Below, piece by piece: positions 1 through 10,146 of a stretch of DNA of 64,000 nucleotides (the stretch's first letter is position 1; every line of letters begins with the position of its first letter). The translations under genes and the position numbers were made by a program. Source of the DNA: Gracilibacillus orientalis. Lineage in GTDB: Bacteria; Bacillota; Bacilli; Bacillales; Amphibacillaceae. Location of the stretch: assembly GCF_900114645.1 (NCBI RefSeq), contig NZ_FOTR01000006.1, positions 124,001 through 188,000 on the forward strand, given 5' to 3'. The notes below the pieces were generated by a model that worked only from the letters and a program-made list of their open reading frames with translations, was not told the DNA's origin and did not search any database.

Positions 1-317
1 ATCATTAGCTGCATTTGACGATAATCCTCATCAGTCATGCCTTCAGGTAATACATCCTCTATCGGAAGTATATCATGATAATCTCGCCATAAAGCCATCA
101 TATATTGAAATGGTGTAGCTCTACCACCTTGAATAGTTACAAGATGCATATCTCCTTCACTGTCTGACGCCCCGTCTACTTCTATAACAGGGTTAAGTGG
201 ATCTGCATGTCCCGGTTTATGAATATAAAAGGGTAGCTGATAACTAAATAATAAAATAACCATAATGAACGCTACGAAAAATCCAATTAACCTTGTTTTA
301 CTTTTTGTCTGAAACAT
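1..317 (-). CDS. ylbL: Lon-like PDZ protease DdcP/YlbL, N-terminal fragment
   Basis: This is the first 105 codons of a minus-strand gene cut by the window edge. Translation from ATG at 317 gives MFQTKSKTR, one membrane-spanning segment (residues about 10-30), then PFYIHKPGHADPL and a short extracytoplasmic stretch. That is the start of the YlbL family: an N-terminal anchor, then PDZ and Lon-type serine protease domains. In B. subtilis YlbL (DdcP) degrades the SOS cell-division inhibitor YneA during recovery from DNA damage. The protease domain is outside the window, so its catalytic residues cannot be checked. The gene is divergent from ylbJ, an arrangement consistent with the ylb block of Bacillus. 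Confidence 0.85.
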   Translation of the reverse strand, partial: MFQTKSKTRLIGFFVAFIMVILLFSYQLPFYIHKPGHADPLNPVIEVDGASDSEGDMHLVTIQGGRATPFQYMMALWRDYHDILPIEDVLPEGMTDEDYRQMQLM

Positions 318-482
318 CTAATCCCTTCTTTCTCGCGATCTTTCAATTTTATGTAATGATAAGTCATATTTCTTTGGCACAGTTGCGTATATTTAAATGA
401 AGGACAAACTTTAAAAACACTACATATTTTACTACTCATATTGATAAAGGTACAGAAAAGTGCTATTAAAGGAGTGCAAAAA

Positions 483-2717
<2,235 letters not shown>

Positions 2718-2948
2718 AGTCTTCCCTTCTTTCTGCTTTTTAAATCTCCCTTACTATAGCATGAAAGTAACGAAATTCTCAATTATCAAATTCATTTGTA
2801 TAAAAGCAATAGGTTTTGTACAAACTTTAAATATAGCAACATAAAAAGTTGCTTAAATACGGAGAAGACTTACATTTCCCCATAAGTTCTTCCTCCGGTT
2901 TCTCCTCTCCCTTTATCTTTTTGTTTTCTTTATAAAGAAAATAAAAAG
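2718..2948. other. Intergenic region upstream of rsmD
   Basis: About 230 bases between the ylbG terminator and rsmD. Apart from the hairpin/short frame at 2827-2897 it is AT-rich. No promoter could be assigned with confidence. Confidence 0.4.
2827..2883 (-). CDS. Possible 18-codon leader ORF upstream of rsmD
   Basis: A minus-strand frame ATG GGG AAA TGT ... TAA encodes 18 residues, MGKCKSSPYLSNFLCCYI. It has an excellent GGAGG eight bases before the ATG, set in a long purine tract. The ribosome binding site and first codons lie inside a 13-bp stem with two single-base bulges (2860-2897), so they would be masked when the stem forms. The frame ends 109 bases before rsmD. I do not recognise the peptide. 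It could be a leader peptide, or the stem could be the functional element and the frame chance. Confidence 0.3.
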   Translation of the reverse strand: MGKCKSSPYLSNFLCCYI

Positions 2949-2985
2949 AACCTGCAGTTATTAATAACTGCAGGTTGTTTTTTAT
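2949..2985. terminator. Bidirectional terminator after ylbG
   Basis: A 14-bp inverted repeat (AACCTGCAGTTATT and its complement, 2949-2976) is flanked by T-rich tracts on both strands. It ends the minus-strand ylbE-ylbF-ylbG run and separates it from rsmD-coaD. Confidence 0.85.
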
Positions 2986-3035
2986 TGTGAAGAATATGTT
3001 CAATATGTTATCTACTTCAAGTGACTTTATTTATG

Positions 3036-3317
3036 CTATATTCCCATTTTGTATTCGTAATCGTATTCTTTTTCTTCTTCCATTACTTTACTTTCATAGT
3101 CCGTTTTGATAAATGGTTTGTAAGAAGGTTCCACTTTTGTGACAAAAGGTAATTTTATTAGCGAATGATATGTATCATCCAATTGATCCTGATCAACATA
3201 TATCATCGCATATTTTAACTTTTTCGAAACATGAATCATATGACCGAATTTTTTGATATGTTTAACATGCTTCATCTGATTAAACCAAATAATTAATCCT
3301 TGTCTTTTCACTACCAT
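3036..3317 (-). CDS. ylbG: YlbG family protein (DUF2129)
   Basis: Small cytoplasmic protein of 93 residues that matches the YlbG family: MVVKRQGLIIWFNQMKHVKH, then 'SKKLKYAMIYVD' and 'KLPFVTKVEPSYKP'. Its function is unknown. A longer open frame begins at 3392 but would overlap ylbF; the ATG at 3317 follows GAGGTGA and fits the family N-terminus, so 3317 was chosen. The tail EEEKEYDYEYK is strongly charged. It lies 19 bases downstream of ricF. Confidence 0.85.
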   Translation of the reverse strand: MVVKRQGLIIWFNQMKHVKHIKKFGHMIHVSKKLKYAMIYVDQDQLDDTYHSLIKLPFVTKVEPSYKPFIKTDYESKVMEEEKEYDYEYKMGI

Positions 3318-3336
3318 AAGGGTCACCTCACTTTTG

Positions 3337-3780
3337 CTAAGAAGCTTTACAGCCACATCCACTGCTTCCTGATCCACAGCCACAACCACCATCTGTTAGT
3401 GCTGCTCCATCCATTGGTACTTTTACGTTATCACTCACACTAAAGGCTACTAACTGACTGATCTCATCGAGGAATTTCTGCAGATTGGTTTCAGCCATTT
3501 TATAAGCTGCAATTGTTTCATGCATATCCATCTCACGCTTGGCAACACGTATTTCTTTCGTTATTTTACTATAATCAGGATGGTATCTGCCGAAACGTTC
3601 TACCTCATCATATGATTCCTTTATGTGATTAAAGCGCATGATTAGCTCCTGTGCTTTATCGTCTTGTACCATTACTGCTCTTGCTTTATTAAAATCCTGC
3701 ATGACATCAGACTCTAAAACCATCTGACCTAACGCTTCTGATTCATCTAAAATATCAACAATTTCCATTGTCGCTAACAT
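3337..3780 (-). CDS. ricF: RicF (YlbF), subunit of the RicAFT complex
   Basis: With RicA (YmcA) and RicT (YaaT), B. subtilis YlbF forms an Fe-S complex that steers RNase Y-dependent mRNA maturation and is needed for sporulation, competence and biofilm formation. The 147 residues match YlbF through MLATMEIVDILDESEALGQ, 'FGRYHPDYSKITKEIR' and 'VKVPMDG'. The C-terminus GGCGCGSGSSGCGCKAS has four cysteines in a CxC-x6-CxC arrangement, in keeping with the cluster-ligating tail of the family. The N-terminal two thirds are predicted helical. First ATG, behind a GGAGGTG-like site. Confidence 0.9.
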   Translation of the reverse strand: MLATMEIVDILDESEALGQMVLESDVMQDFNKARAVMVQDDKAQELIMRFNHIKESYDEVERFGRYHPDYSKITKEIRVAKREMDMHETIAAYKMAETNLQKFLDEISQLVAFSVSDNVKVPMDGAALTDGGCGCGSGSSGCGCKAS

Positions 3781-3843
3781 AATTATAACACCTCCATATC
3801 TTTATCATACCAATTATAAGGAAGAAATAAAAGAGACAGAACT

Positions 3844-4077
3844 CTAATCATTCCAAGAGCCTGCCATTTGCATTAGCATTCGTATCATCTGTATGTTTTG
3901 TTGTGCCTTTTCCATACGCTGAGGTAATGTTTTTCCATAGAATTGCTTCGCCTCTATTTCCAATTTACCAATTCTGCTCGGATCTCTTGTCAAATACCGA
4001 TACCACTCAGGATTCAAGCGAATAAAATTCCACAAATCTTCTCGTTGCTGGATAAAGCGGTAGGTGTCCGGCTCCAT
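3844..4077 (-). CDS. ylbE: YlbE-like protein
   Basis: A 77-residue conserved Bacillaceae protein of unknown function. It begins MEPDTYRFIQQREDLWNFIR and contains 'NPEWYRYLTRDPSRI', the recognisable core of the YlbE-like family, then a helical C-terminus rich in Met and Gln. It sits 10 bases downstream of ylbD, in the same order as in B. subtilis, which suggests co-transcription. No membrane segment or catalytic motif is visible. Confidence 0.8.
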   Translation of the reverse strand: MEPDTYRFIQQREDLWNFIRLNPEWYRYLTRDPSRIGKLEIEAKQFYGKTLPQRMEKAQQNIQMIRMLMQMAGSWND

Positions 4078-4087
4078 CTAGACCCTC

Positions 4088-4477
4088 CTAATCCTTTGGT
4101 TTATAAAAGAAATTATCTGATTGTGATTGGCCTGTTTGATTATTTCGATATTGTTTAAACTGATCAATCAATGTCATAACGTTATCTATAGCGCCATTCA
4201 AATCATTAATATGGGTTTCTACTTGGTTTGCATCTAATTTCTCTATATGTTTCCATAATTTTTGATATAGTTGATTGGAGGTGGTATCATTTGAGTCATT
4301 TTTGTCGTGATTAGGCTTATATTTATTCCAACTAGGATCTTCTTCTCCTAATAAAACATATTGCTCATAAGCCTCTTGCAAACTCATTTTTCCATGTTTA
4401 ATTTCCTTAATTAAAAGTGGATGTTCATGAATGAATGTTTTAAAATGTTGTACAGAAGGATTGGATGCATTTTTCAT
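4088..4477 (-). CDS. ylbD: YlbD family putative spore coat protein
   Basis: The 129-residue product has the YlbD N-terminus: 'VQHFKTFIHEHPLLIKEIK' then 'EAYEQYVLLGEEDPSWNKYK'. The family is classed as a putative spore coat protein; direct functional evidence is thin. The C-terminal half is polar and helical ('DNVMTLIDQFKQYRNNQTG'). AAAGGAG lies 7 bases before the ATG. It precedes ylbE by 10 bases. Confidence 0.78.
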   Translation of the reverse strand: MKNASNPSVQHFKTFIHEHPLLIKEIKHGKMSLQEAYEQYVLLGEEDPSWNKYKPNHDKNDSNDTTSNQLYQKLWKHIEKLDANQVETHINDLNGAIDNVMTLIDQFKQYRNNQTGQSQSDNFFYKPKD

Positions 4478-4546
4478 TGCTGTACTCCTTTCTTACAACT
4501 TTTCTACTACAATATATGCAAATGGCCTATTTTTGTGCTTTTAGCA

Positions 4547-5584
4547 TTATTTTTGAATGAAATTTTGGGTGTAAAATGAGTGGAAAACACCTACACCTAT
4601 ATGGGTATATTCTTCTTTTAGCAAGGCTTCCCGATGTCCTTCACTGTTAAGCCATCCGTGAATTACAGCCGGAGCATCAACATAATGAGCTGCTATATTC
4701 TCTCCCGCAGACAAATAATGAGCATTAACAGCTAACAAGCGTTCCTTCAACCCGTCCCCATCCAAACTGTAATGAGAAAAATAATTTTCCTCAAACATAT
4801 CATTACTATGAGCCTTTGCAGCATCTGCTGCTTGATCATCCCAGGTTAATGTCCCCAATTCATGTGCTGCGCGAATTTCATTTGTTAAGTCAAAAACCTG
4901 CTGCTCTAACCCTTCCTCAACGGCTTCCCAGTCATCATCTTCTGGTTGACTAGTCTCTTTTATTTCACCCCAATAGAACAATTCGTAAGGTTTTATCAAC
5001 TCAAACGCTTCTTTGTTCATTAATCTTATACCTGCTAGCTTTTCCGTAAACTGATCAATATATAACTGAGCAAATACTTTTTCAGATAACCTTATTACAG
5101 GTCTTTGTTGCAAGTCTCTTTCAGTTAATTTAAAGCGTAAATGATCAAACTCTATTTCTTCTTCCAATTGATATATTTCCTTAACCTCCTCCATTGTATG
5201 CCCGATTTCTAGTGGGCTGAAGTCTAATGTTGTAGCATTTGAATAAATACTTATAATTTTTTCATTTTGCACTGCTACTTGAACATAGAAATCTTCTTGC
5301 TTAAATATCCACCACTCAAATTCATATTGTGAAGGATCTTTTCGATTTGGTTCTCCGTAAACAGATACAAAATTATCAATATCTTGATTAATATATTTCC
5401 ATACAGCATTTTGTTGAACGATAAGCGTATGCTCCTCATCCAACTGTATCTTTTCATTTTTTATTTGTGTAGGAGTATTATGATAATGAACTATCTGAGG
5501 TTCATCAGGTTGACTAAAGTAATAAAGACTAAAAAACACTATTAAAGATACTATTACGATAAAAGTTACCGCTTTAATTTTCAT
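4547..5584 (-). CDS. ylbC: Membrane-anchored CAP-domain protein YlbC
   Basis: A 345-residue exported protein. Residues about 5-24 form a signal anchor (VTFIVIVSLIVFFSLYYFS). The middle part (about 60-195) matches the CAP-associated N-terminal domain, with 'SVYGEPNRKDPSQYEFEWW'. The C-terminal CAP/SCP domain (about 225-340) shows 'LTNEIRAAHELGTLTWDD', 'AKAHSNDMFEENYFSHY', 'SAGENIAAHY' and 'HREALLKEEYTHIGVGV', including the conserved His and Glu positions. The substrate of bacterial CAP domains is unknown. Single gene upstream of ylbD; the syntenic position supports YlbC. Confidence 0.85.
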   Translation of the reverse strand: MKIKAVTFIVIVSLIVFFSLYYFSQPDEPQIVHYHNTPTQIKNEKIQLDEEHTLIVQQNAVWKYINQDIDNFVSVYGEPNRKDPSQYEFEWWIFKQEDFYVQVAVQNEKIISIYSNATTLDFSPLEIGHTMEEVKEIYQLEEEIEFDHLRFKLTERDLQQRPVIRLSEKVFAQLYIDQFTEKLAGIRLMNKEAFELIKPYELFYWGEIKETSQPEDDDWEAVEEGLEQQVFDLTNEIRAAHELGTLTWDDQAADAAKAHSNDMFEENYFSHYSLDGDGLKERLLAVNAHYLSAGENIAAHYVDAPAVIHGWLNSEGHREALLKEEYTHIGVGVFHSFYTQNFIQK

Positions 5585-5737
5585 ACAACCCCACCTATTA
5601 TTGACTTATCTTTACTTCATTATATGCATCTCTATATTATTCATGAAAGTTTTTAATAGAGATTACTTTTTTAAATTGCATCTTTTGGCATTTCATACTA
5701 TTATAGGTTTAGTGATAAATTTAGATGAGGTGAAAGT

Positions 5738-6103
5738 ATGAAATTTACAAACACAGGAATAGAAGATGTATTAATTGATTTAAAACCATTAGATCATGCA
5801 ATGTCAAAAGCTAATTTCATTCGAGCAGATCAGTGGGATTATGAACGTGTTACATATGATTATAAGATCGGCTCACCCGAGAAAAACATCACATATTACA
5901 TAAGAGTACAAGGCTACGCAGTTGAGGGCGATGTTGATAAGGGTAATGCAGTAATTAAATTGTTAACACCTTTATTAGGGAAACATTATTATCCTACTGG
6001 CATTGAATACGGAGAGGAAGAAACCTTTCCACCATCTACAGTTGAAAGAACGTCAAAATTATTACAAAATGCAAAAGAAAACATGGAACCGTTTATTAAA
6101 TAA
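5738..6103 (+). CDS. YugN-like protein
   Basis: The 121-residue protein resembles the YugN family: 'DQWDYERVTYDYKIG' and 'YYIRVQGYAVEGDVD' are the best conserved parts. The function is not known. It is cytoplasmic, without signal or membrane segments. GAGGTGAAAGT precedes the ATG. It is a single gene closed by the strong terminator at 6121-6153. In B. subtilis yugN lies elsewhere, so this position is not syntenic with that genome. Confidence 0.75.
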   Translation: MKFTNTGIEDVLIDLKPLDHAMSKANFIRADQWDYERVTYDYKIGSPEKNITYYIRVQGYAVEGDVDKGNAVIKLLTPLLGKHYYPTGIEYGEEETFPPSTVERTSKLLQNAKENMEPFIK

Positions 6104-6120
6104 TGGTCCACATTCCTAAT

Positions 6121-6153
6121 AAAAACGGCTGTATCCGAAATACAGCCGTTTTT
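6121..6153 (+). terminator. Terminator after yugN-like gene
   Basis: A 14-15 bp stem AAAACGGCTGTAT / ATACAGCCGTTTT with a 4-base loop and T run follows the stop codon by 18 bases. Confidence 0.85.
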
Positions 6154-6208
6154 CATAAGGATCCTATGTGTACACCTTGCTGTTGAAAGGAGTTTCAATA
6201 TTACCTAA

Positions 6209-7264
6209 ATGAAAAATCTCAATAAAAAACATATCAAATTATTTTTTGTTATTCTACTCCTACTTTTAGTAGCTATATTTATTTTACCAGTCTCGATTCC
6301 ACTTATTTTAGCATTTATTACAGCTTTAATTCTGAATCCCATTATACGATGGGTTATCAGAAAATTAAAATTAAATCGTAAGCTTTCTGTTACAATTGTA
6401 TTTATCTTATTCATCATAATCATTAGTACAATTGGAACATATGCAGTTACTAAAATAATTGGTCAAGTCATTAATTTTGCTGAAAACGTACCATCATACC
6501 TTATTCATTTAAATAATCAAGTGCTTGAATGGGAATCAGATTTGGATCATTTTACAGAAGACTTGCCTACAGAACTTGTGGAGGAAGTAAAAACACAAAT
6601 ACAAACTACTACTACGGCTTTAAGTAATAATGTTAGAGAAATGTTACGGATTGAAGAGATTGCCAAAGTAGCTAGCAAAGTACCAGATTATCTGGTCAGT
6701 TTTATCGTTTATTTAATTGCATTATTTATGTTTATGCTAGAACTACCTCGTTTAAAAGCAAAGACATATGGCCATTTAAAAGAAAGCACAGCGGATAAAG
6801 TAAGATTTATGAACGATCGTTTATCTTATGTTATTTTGGGCTTTTTTAAAGCGCAGTTGTTAGTAAGTATCATTATTTTTATTGTGACACTTATTGGATT
6901 ATACATTATTGTGCCTGAGTATGCGTTAATTATGTCCTTAATTATTTGGATTATCGATTTTATACCTATTATAGGTTCGATTGCTATATTAGGTCCGTGG
7001 TCTCTTTATATGCTAATAACAGGTGACATATTTGTAGGTGGGCAATTAGCGATCTTAGCTATTATTCTTCTTGCGATTAGGAGAACAGTGGAACCAAAGG
7101 TAATGGGGAAACATATTGGTTTATCACCACTTGCAACACTTATTGCCATGTATATCGGGCTAAAGTTATTAGGTATTCTAGGTTTTATTGTTGGACCACT
7201 ACTTGTCATAGCTTTTAATTCTGCAAAAGAAGCAGGTATTATAAAAATGAATTTCAAAGTATAA
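6209..7264 (+). CDS. ytvI: YtvI-type sporulation membrane protein (AI-2E transporter family)
   Basis: A 351-residue polytopic protein of the AI-2E/PerM permease superfamily. Pairs of N-terminal helices (8-65), a soluble loop (about 90-150), then C-terminal helices with 'IIWIIDFIPIIGSIAIL' and 'PKVMGKHIGLSPLATLIAMY', both typical of the superfamily. YtvI homologues are sporulation proteins of unknown substrate. Oddity: the only start codon in frame (ATG 6209, preceded by an in-frame TAA at 6206) lies 16 bases from the AAAGGAG at 6186-6192, a long spacing. The ytvI label rests on similarity; another YtvI paralogue is possible. Confidence 0.78.
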   Translation: MKNLNKKHIKLFFVILLLLLVAIFILPVSIPLILAFITALILNPIIRWVIRKLKLNRKLSVTIVFILFIIIISTIGTYAVTKIIGQVINFAENVPSYLIHLNNQVLEWESDLDHFTEDLPTELVEEVKTQIQTTTTALSNNVREMLRIEEIAKVASKVPDYLVSFIVYLIALFMFMLELPRLKAKTYGHLKESTADKVRFMNDRLSYVILGFFKAQLLVSIIIFIVTLIGLYIIVPEYALIMSLIIWIIDFIPIIGSIAILGPWSLYMLITGDIFVGGQLAILAIILLAIRRTVEPKVMGKHIGLSPLATLIAMYIGLKLLGILGFIVGPLLVIAFNSAKEAGIIKMNFKV

Positions 7265-7280
7265 CAAATATCGATACCCA

Positions 7281-7402
7281 GCAACACGCTGCTAATCGTC
7301 CAATCAACGAAGTTAAGCGTAGGATAACGGACAGATATCCTAATGAGCTTCACTAACTATCAGTGGCGTAAAAAATGCCACTGATGGGAGTCTCTCTTTA
7401 TA
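7281..7402 (-). repeat. Interspersed repeat family 2, longest copy
   Basis: Read on the minus strand it begins TATAAAGAGAGACTCCC, continues CATCAGTGG, then a hairpin in which CATCAGTGGC is answered by GCCACTGATAG, and ends with GGACGATTAGC. Two shorter plus-strand copies (25530-25580 and 52646-52693) share the start AAAGTGARACTTCCATCAG and the end GGACGATTAG but lack the middle. This copy follows the yozB-like gene on the same strand. Confidence 0.75.
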
Positions 7403-7413
7403 AATTAAAGTAT

Positions 7414-7447
7414 AAAAAAAGCCGAGCGCTAATGCTCAGCTTTTTTT
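7414..7447. terminator. Terminator of the yozB-like gene
   Basis: The stem AAGCCGAGC / GCTCAGCTT with a 6-base loop has T runs on both sides. It abuts the stop codon of the minus-strand yozB-like gene and can also serve transcripts coming from ytvI. Confidence 0.82.
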
Positions 7448-7901
7448 ATGTACCTAAAATTGCCTTTAATAAACTTGTTGTTTCTCCACCGTCATAGAAG
7501 ACATATAATAATAAATATACCATTAACCCGGTAATCGCACTACAAAACCAAACAACACTTGTCACAGGGCCAATTTTTTGGTGCTTTTTAATATTTCGCT
7601 TGAATGCTAATGTCAAGGTTATAACCCCAAATATTGCCCCAGAAGTTGCTAACATAATATGAAAAATTAAAAATATCGTGTAGTAAACTTCTAATTCTTC
7701 TGGCCCACCAAAGCTTGTATTTCCAACAAAAATTGTTCTGGACATATAAATAATGAAAAATGCTAAAGCACTTATTGCTCCTGCTATCATTACTTTTTTA
7801 TGGGCTTTGTATTGCTTTTTTACTACTAATCGCCATCCAATAGCAACAAGTATTGCACTTAATATAATGAAAAATGTACTTAGTGTCGGTAATAATTCCA
7901 T
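7446..7901 (-). CDS. DUF420 membrane protein, YozB-like
   Basis: The 151-residue product has four to five transmembrane helices: 'TFFIILSAILVAIGW', 'VMIAGAISALAFFIIY', 'YYTIFLIFHIMLATSGAIFG' and 'VWFCSAITGLMVYLLLYVFY'. These features, with the histidine in 'FLIFHIML', fit the DUF420 family (B. subtilis YozB), often found beside cytochrome oxidase assembly genes. A TTG at 7919 is in frame, but GGAAGGA directly precedes the ATG at 7901 with 9-base spacing, so 7901 is preferred. It follows ctaG closely and probably forms an operon with it. A role in heme-copper oxidase biogenesis is inference from context. Confidence 0.8.
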   Translation of the reverse strand: MELLPTLSTFFIILSAILVAIGWRLVVKKQYKAHKKVMIAGAISALAFFIIYMSRTIFVGNTSFGGPEELEVYYTIFLIFHIMLATSGAIFGVITLTLAFKRNIKKHQKIGPVTSVVWFCSAITGLMVYLLLYVFYDGGETTSLLKAILGT

Positions 7902-7921
7902 CGGATCCAATCCTTCCAATT

Positions 7922-8812
7922 TTATATTTGTTCTGTATGTTGGTTAGACGGTAACGGATCGATTTTATCTGCGCCACTTCTAAACCATGGGAAGAAAATA
8001 CGAGCCAAAATCACACCATAGATAATTTCCTGTGTGATTTTCATTACAATTCCACCAAGCTGTTGGTCTTCCAATATTCCTAATGGAGAGAACATTTCAG
8101 GTCCACTTAATGACAAACCGCTTAATACATCACCCGGAACACATAATGCCAATGCTTGTATCCATCCACCAGTGGCGCTGTATGTTGTATAAATACTAGA
8201 CGTGGCAAAGATAATTAGCGCACAAGCTGGAGTTATTAAAATTCCATTTGCAGCTATATATCCAAGCTTCAGTAAAGGTGACATTGTATCCATCTTTTTG
8301 ATTGGTGTAAAGATTGGCCACCACACAATAAATGCAGCGACTAATAATGTTAATGTGATCGATGCATGCGCGAATTCATTTGCTTTAGCGTAATCGAAAA
8401 CCACCGGAATATGATAGATAGAAAACAGTCCATTAAACAACAGCAAAGCGATTAAAGGCTTCGTCAATAAGCGCAATATTGGACCAATTACAATACTATC
8501 GAATACTTTTTTCCACACCCACACCGGAATCCCTTTAATGATCAGAATGGGAAACAGTAAATAATATAATGCCATCTGTATCATATGGGACGTAAACATG
8601 ATATGGGATAATAAATCTACAGGAGACCCTTTAATAATATAGAGTAAAATTAAACCACTGTAGAAAAATGAGATTTGTTTAATATCCGCTTTTTTATCAT
8701 CTTTTCGATTTATGAAAAATAAATAATAAAGAGCAGCTAAACTAAGTATAAATAAAACATAGTATGGGCTCCATAACGCCCGAAAACCGAATATCTGCAA
8801 GTTTTGCCACAT
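7922..8812 (-). CDS. ctaG: Cytochrome c oxidase assembly factor CtaG
   Basis: Integral membrane protein (296 residues, about 7 helices) of the caa3_CtaG family, needed in B. subtilis for formation of active caa3 oxidase, probably through the CuA/CuB centres. The characteristic N-terminus is MWQNLQIFGFRALWSPYY, and His-containing helices include 'LSHIMFTSHMIQMALYYLL'. The frame is open from 8836, but GGAG lies 8 bases before the ATG at 8812, which also gives the usual N-terminus. It lies upstream of the yozB-like gene and downstream of the ctaCDEF cluster, separated from it by a terminator and a repeat. Confidence 0.9.
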   Translation of the reverse strand: MWQNLQIFGFRALWSPYYVLFILSLAALYYLFFINRKDDKKADIKQISFFYSGLILLYIIKGSPVDLLSHIMFTSHMIQMALYYLLFPILIIKGIPVWVWKKVFDSIVIGPILRLLTKPLIALLLFNGLFSIYHIPVVFDYAKANEFAHASITLTLLVAAFIVWWPIFTPIKKMDTMSPLLKLGYIAANGILITPACALIIFATSSIYTTYSATGGWIQALALCVPGDVLSGLSLSGPEMFSPLGILEDQQLGGIVMKITQEIIYGVILARIFFPWFRSGADKIDPLPSNQHTEQI

Positions 8813-8850
8813 GTATATCACTCCATTTTCTTTCATAGCAACTATTGCTT

Positions 8851-8879
8851 ATTATACCGGACTTATCAATTATTAAAAA
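8851..8879 (-). promoter_or_regulatory. Candidate sigma-A promoter of ctaG
   Basis: On the minus strand TTTTTA and TATAAT are separated by 17 bases, with the -10 at 8851-8856, about 40 bases before the ctaG start. The -10 is perfect and the -35 is poor. Confidence 0.4.
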
Positions 8880-8982
8880 GCAATATAAACATTATATTTC
8901 TAACAATTTAATGAACAAAGAGAAAGCATAGATCTATCTGCCAGAAACACCTACCTCCCTATTCAATTTTTAATTCGTTCAA

Positions 8983-9125
8983 GATACAAACTGCAAAGTT
9001 GTGAAAGCTTTCGGAGTGAGACTCTCTTCCACTCTTTCTATCGAGAGTGGCGAAATACCTCTCCGGCAGAATGGAAGAATACAAATCACAAAAGAGTTAC
9101 TTCGCAGTTTATGTATTTTGTGTAC
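8983..9125. repeat. Interspersed repeat family 1, short complete copy
   Basis: A 143-base unit bounded by imperfect terminal inverted repeats: left GATACAAACTGCAAAGTTGT, right GTTACTTCGCAGTTTATGTA. It lies between the ctaF terminator and ctaG. The interior has a second small inverted repeat around GAGACTCTC / GAGAGTGGC. It has no coding capacity of note. The same ends border the long copies at 30368-30921 and 59868-60321. The rest of this 386-base gap holds only the ctaG promoter and the ctaF terminator. Confidence 0.75.
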
Positions 9126-9148
9126 AAGTTTATACTTTCATTACGATA

Positions 9149-9190
9149 AAAAAAGCTTGAGAAGTGTTGATATACTTCTCAAGCTTTTTA
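9149..9190 (-). terminator. Terminator of the ctaCDEF operon
   Basis: A 16-bp stem AAAAAGCTTGAGAAGT with its complement, 8-base loop and T run, 10 bases after the ctaF stop codon. Confidence 0.88.
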
Positions 9191-9198
9191 CTTTTAAT

Positions 9199-9522
9199 TT
9201 ACCACCAAACTAGCACGGTTAATGCCAGAATTGTTAAAAACGCTGTAAATACTCCACCATAAAACATTACAGCTGGTAGCTCATGTCCTTTATGACTCAT
9301 ATGCATAAAGTAATAGACTTGAAAGCCTACTTGAATAGCTGCTAAAACCAATAATACAGGAATAACAAATAGTCTATCCAATTCTGCTTCAATCATTGCG
9401 AAGGCAACAATTGTGAAAACAATCATTAGAACAAACGTAATAACTTGTTGCTTCATTTCATCTTTTCTTTTTTGTTTTTCAAAATCGAATTGTTCAGTAG
9501 CTCCAGATACTTTTTCAGCCAT
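9199..9522 (-). CDS. ctaF: caa3 cytochrome c oxidase subunit IV
   Basis: Small membrane subunit (107 residues) with three helices: 'QVITFVLMIVFTIVAFAMI', 'LFVIPVLLVLAAIQVGFQVYY' and 'VFTAFLTILALTVLVWW', and the conserved 'FMHMSHKGHELP' between them. These match the CtaF/CyoD-type subunit IVB. It is the last gene of ctaCDEF, 3 bases after ctaE, followed by a terminator. It has no known catalytic role and probably stabilises the complex. Confidence 0.92.
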   Translation of the reverse strand: MAEKVSGATEQFDFEKQKRKDEMKQQVITFVLMIVFTIVAFAMIEAELDRLFVIPVLLVLAAIQVGFQVYYFMHMSHKGHELPAVMFYGGVFTAFLTILALTVLVWW

Positions 9523-9525
9523 TTG

Positions 9526-10146
9526 TTAAAGCACCCCCATGAGATAAACTACTGTAAAGATAAATACCCATACAACGTCAATAAAGTGCCAGTACAAACT
9601 CGCTAAATAGAATTTTGGCGCGTTGTATAAGTTTAACCCTCGTCTGGCGTTTCTGATCATTAACGCTATAATCCATAAAAGACCAAAGACAACGTGCCCC
9701 CCATGGAATCCAACAAGTGTATAGAAAGCTGAACCAAACGCAGATGACCTCATCGTAAAGTGTTCTCCGTGAATATAATGATAAAACTCATAAATCTCAC
9801 AGCCAAGAAAACCTAGACCAAGAGCAACAGTAATTCCTAACCAAATTTGCATTTTCTTAAAGGCATGATTTTTCATATGGTACATGGCATAAACACTAGT
9901 CAATGAACTAGTTAAAAGCAACATGGTCATAATGAAAACTAATTCAAGTCCGAATAGTTCTTCAGATGAACTTCCGCCATTTGTCGAGTCATTAAGTGCT
10001 AAATAAGTACCAAATAAACTAGCAAAAAGCACCGTTTCTCCACCTAGGAAAAACCAAAAACCCATAAACTTGTTTTTACCTTCTAAGGTGGCTTTTTCAG
10101 GGTCATGAGGCATATGCTTTGGATTTAGTATATCTTGTTCACTCAT
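9526..10146 (-). CDS. ctaE: caa3 cytochrome c oxidase subunit III
   Basis: A 206-residue five-helix subunit III of the heme-copper oxidase. Recognisable parts are 'NKFMGFWFFLGGETVLFASLFG', with the conserved Glu, 'AFYTLVGFHGGHVVFGLLWI' and 'LYWHFIDVVWVFIFTVVYL'. Subunit III assists assembly and stability and has no metal centre. Its ATG overlaps the ctaD stop codon by one base (TAATG), a sign of translational coupling. Confidence 0.95.
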   Translation of the reverse strand: MSEQDILNPKHMPHDPEKATLEGKNKFMGFWFFLGGETVLFASLFGTYLALNDSTNGGSSSEELFGLELVFIMTMLLLTSSLTSVYAMYHMKNHAFKKMQIWLGITVALGLGFLGCEIYEFYHYIHGEHFTMRSSAFGSAFYTLVGFHGGHVVFGLLWIIALMIRNARRGLNLYNAPKFYLASLYWHFIDVVWVFIFTVVYLMGVL

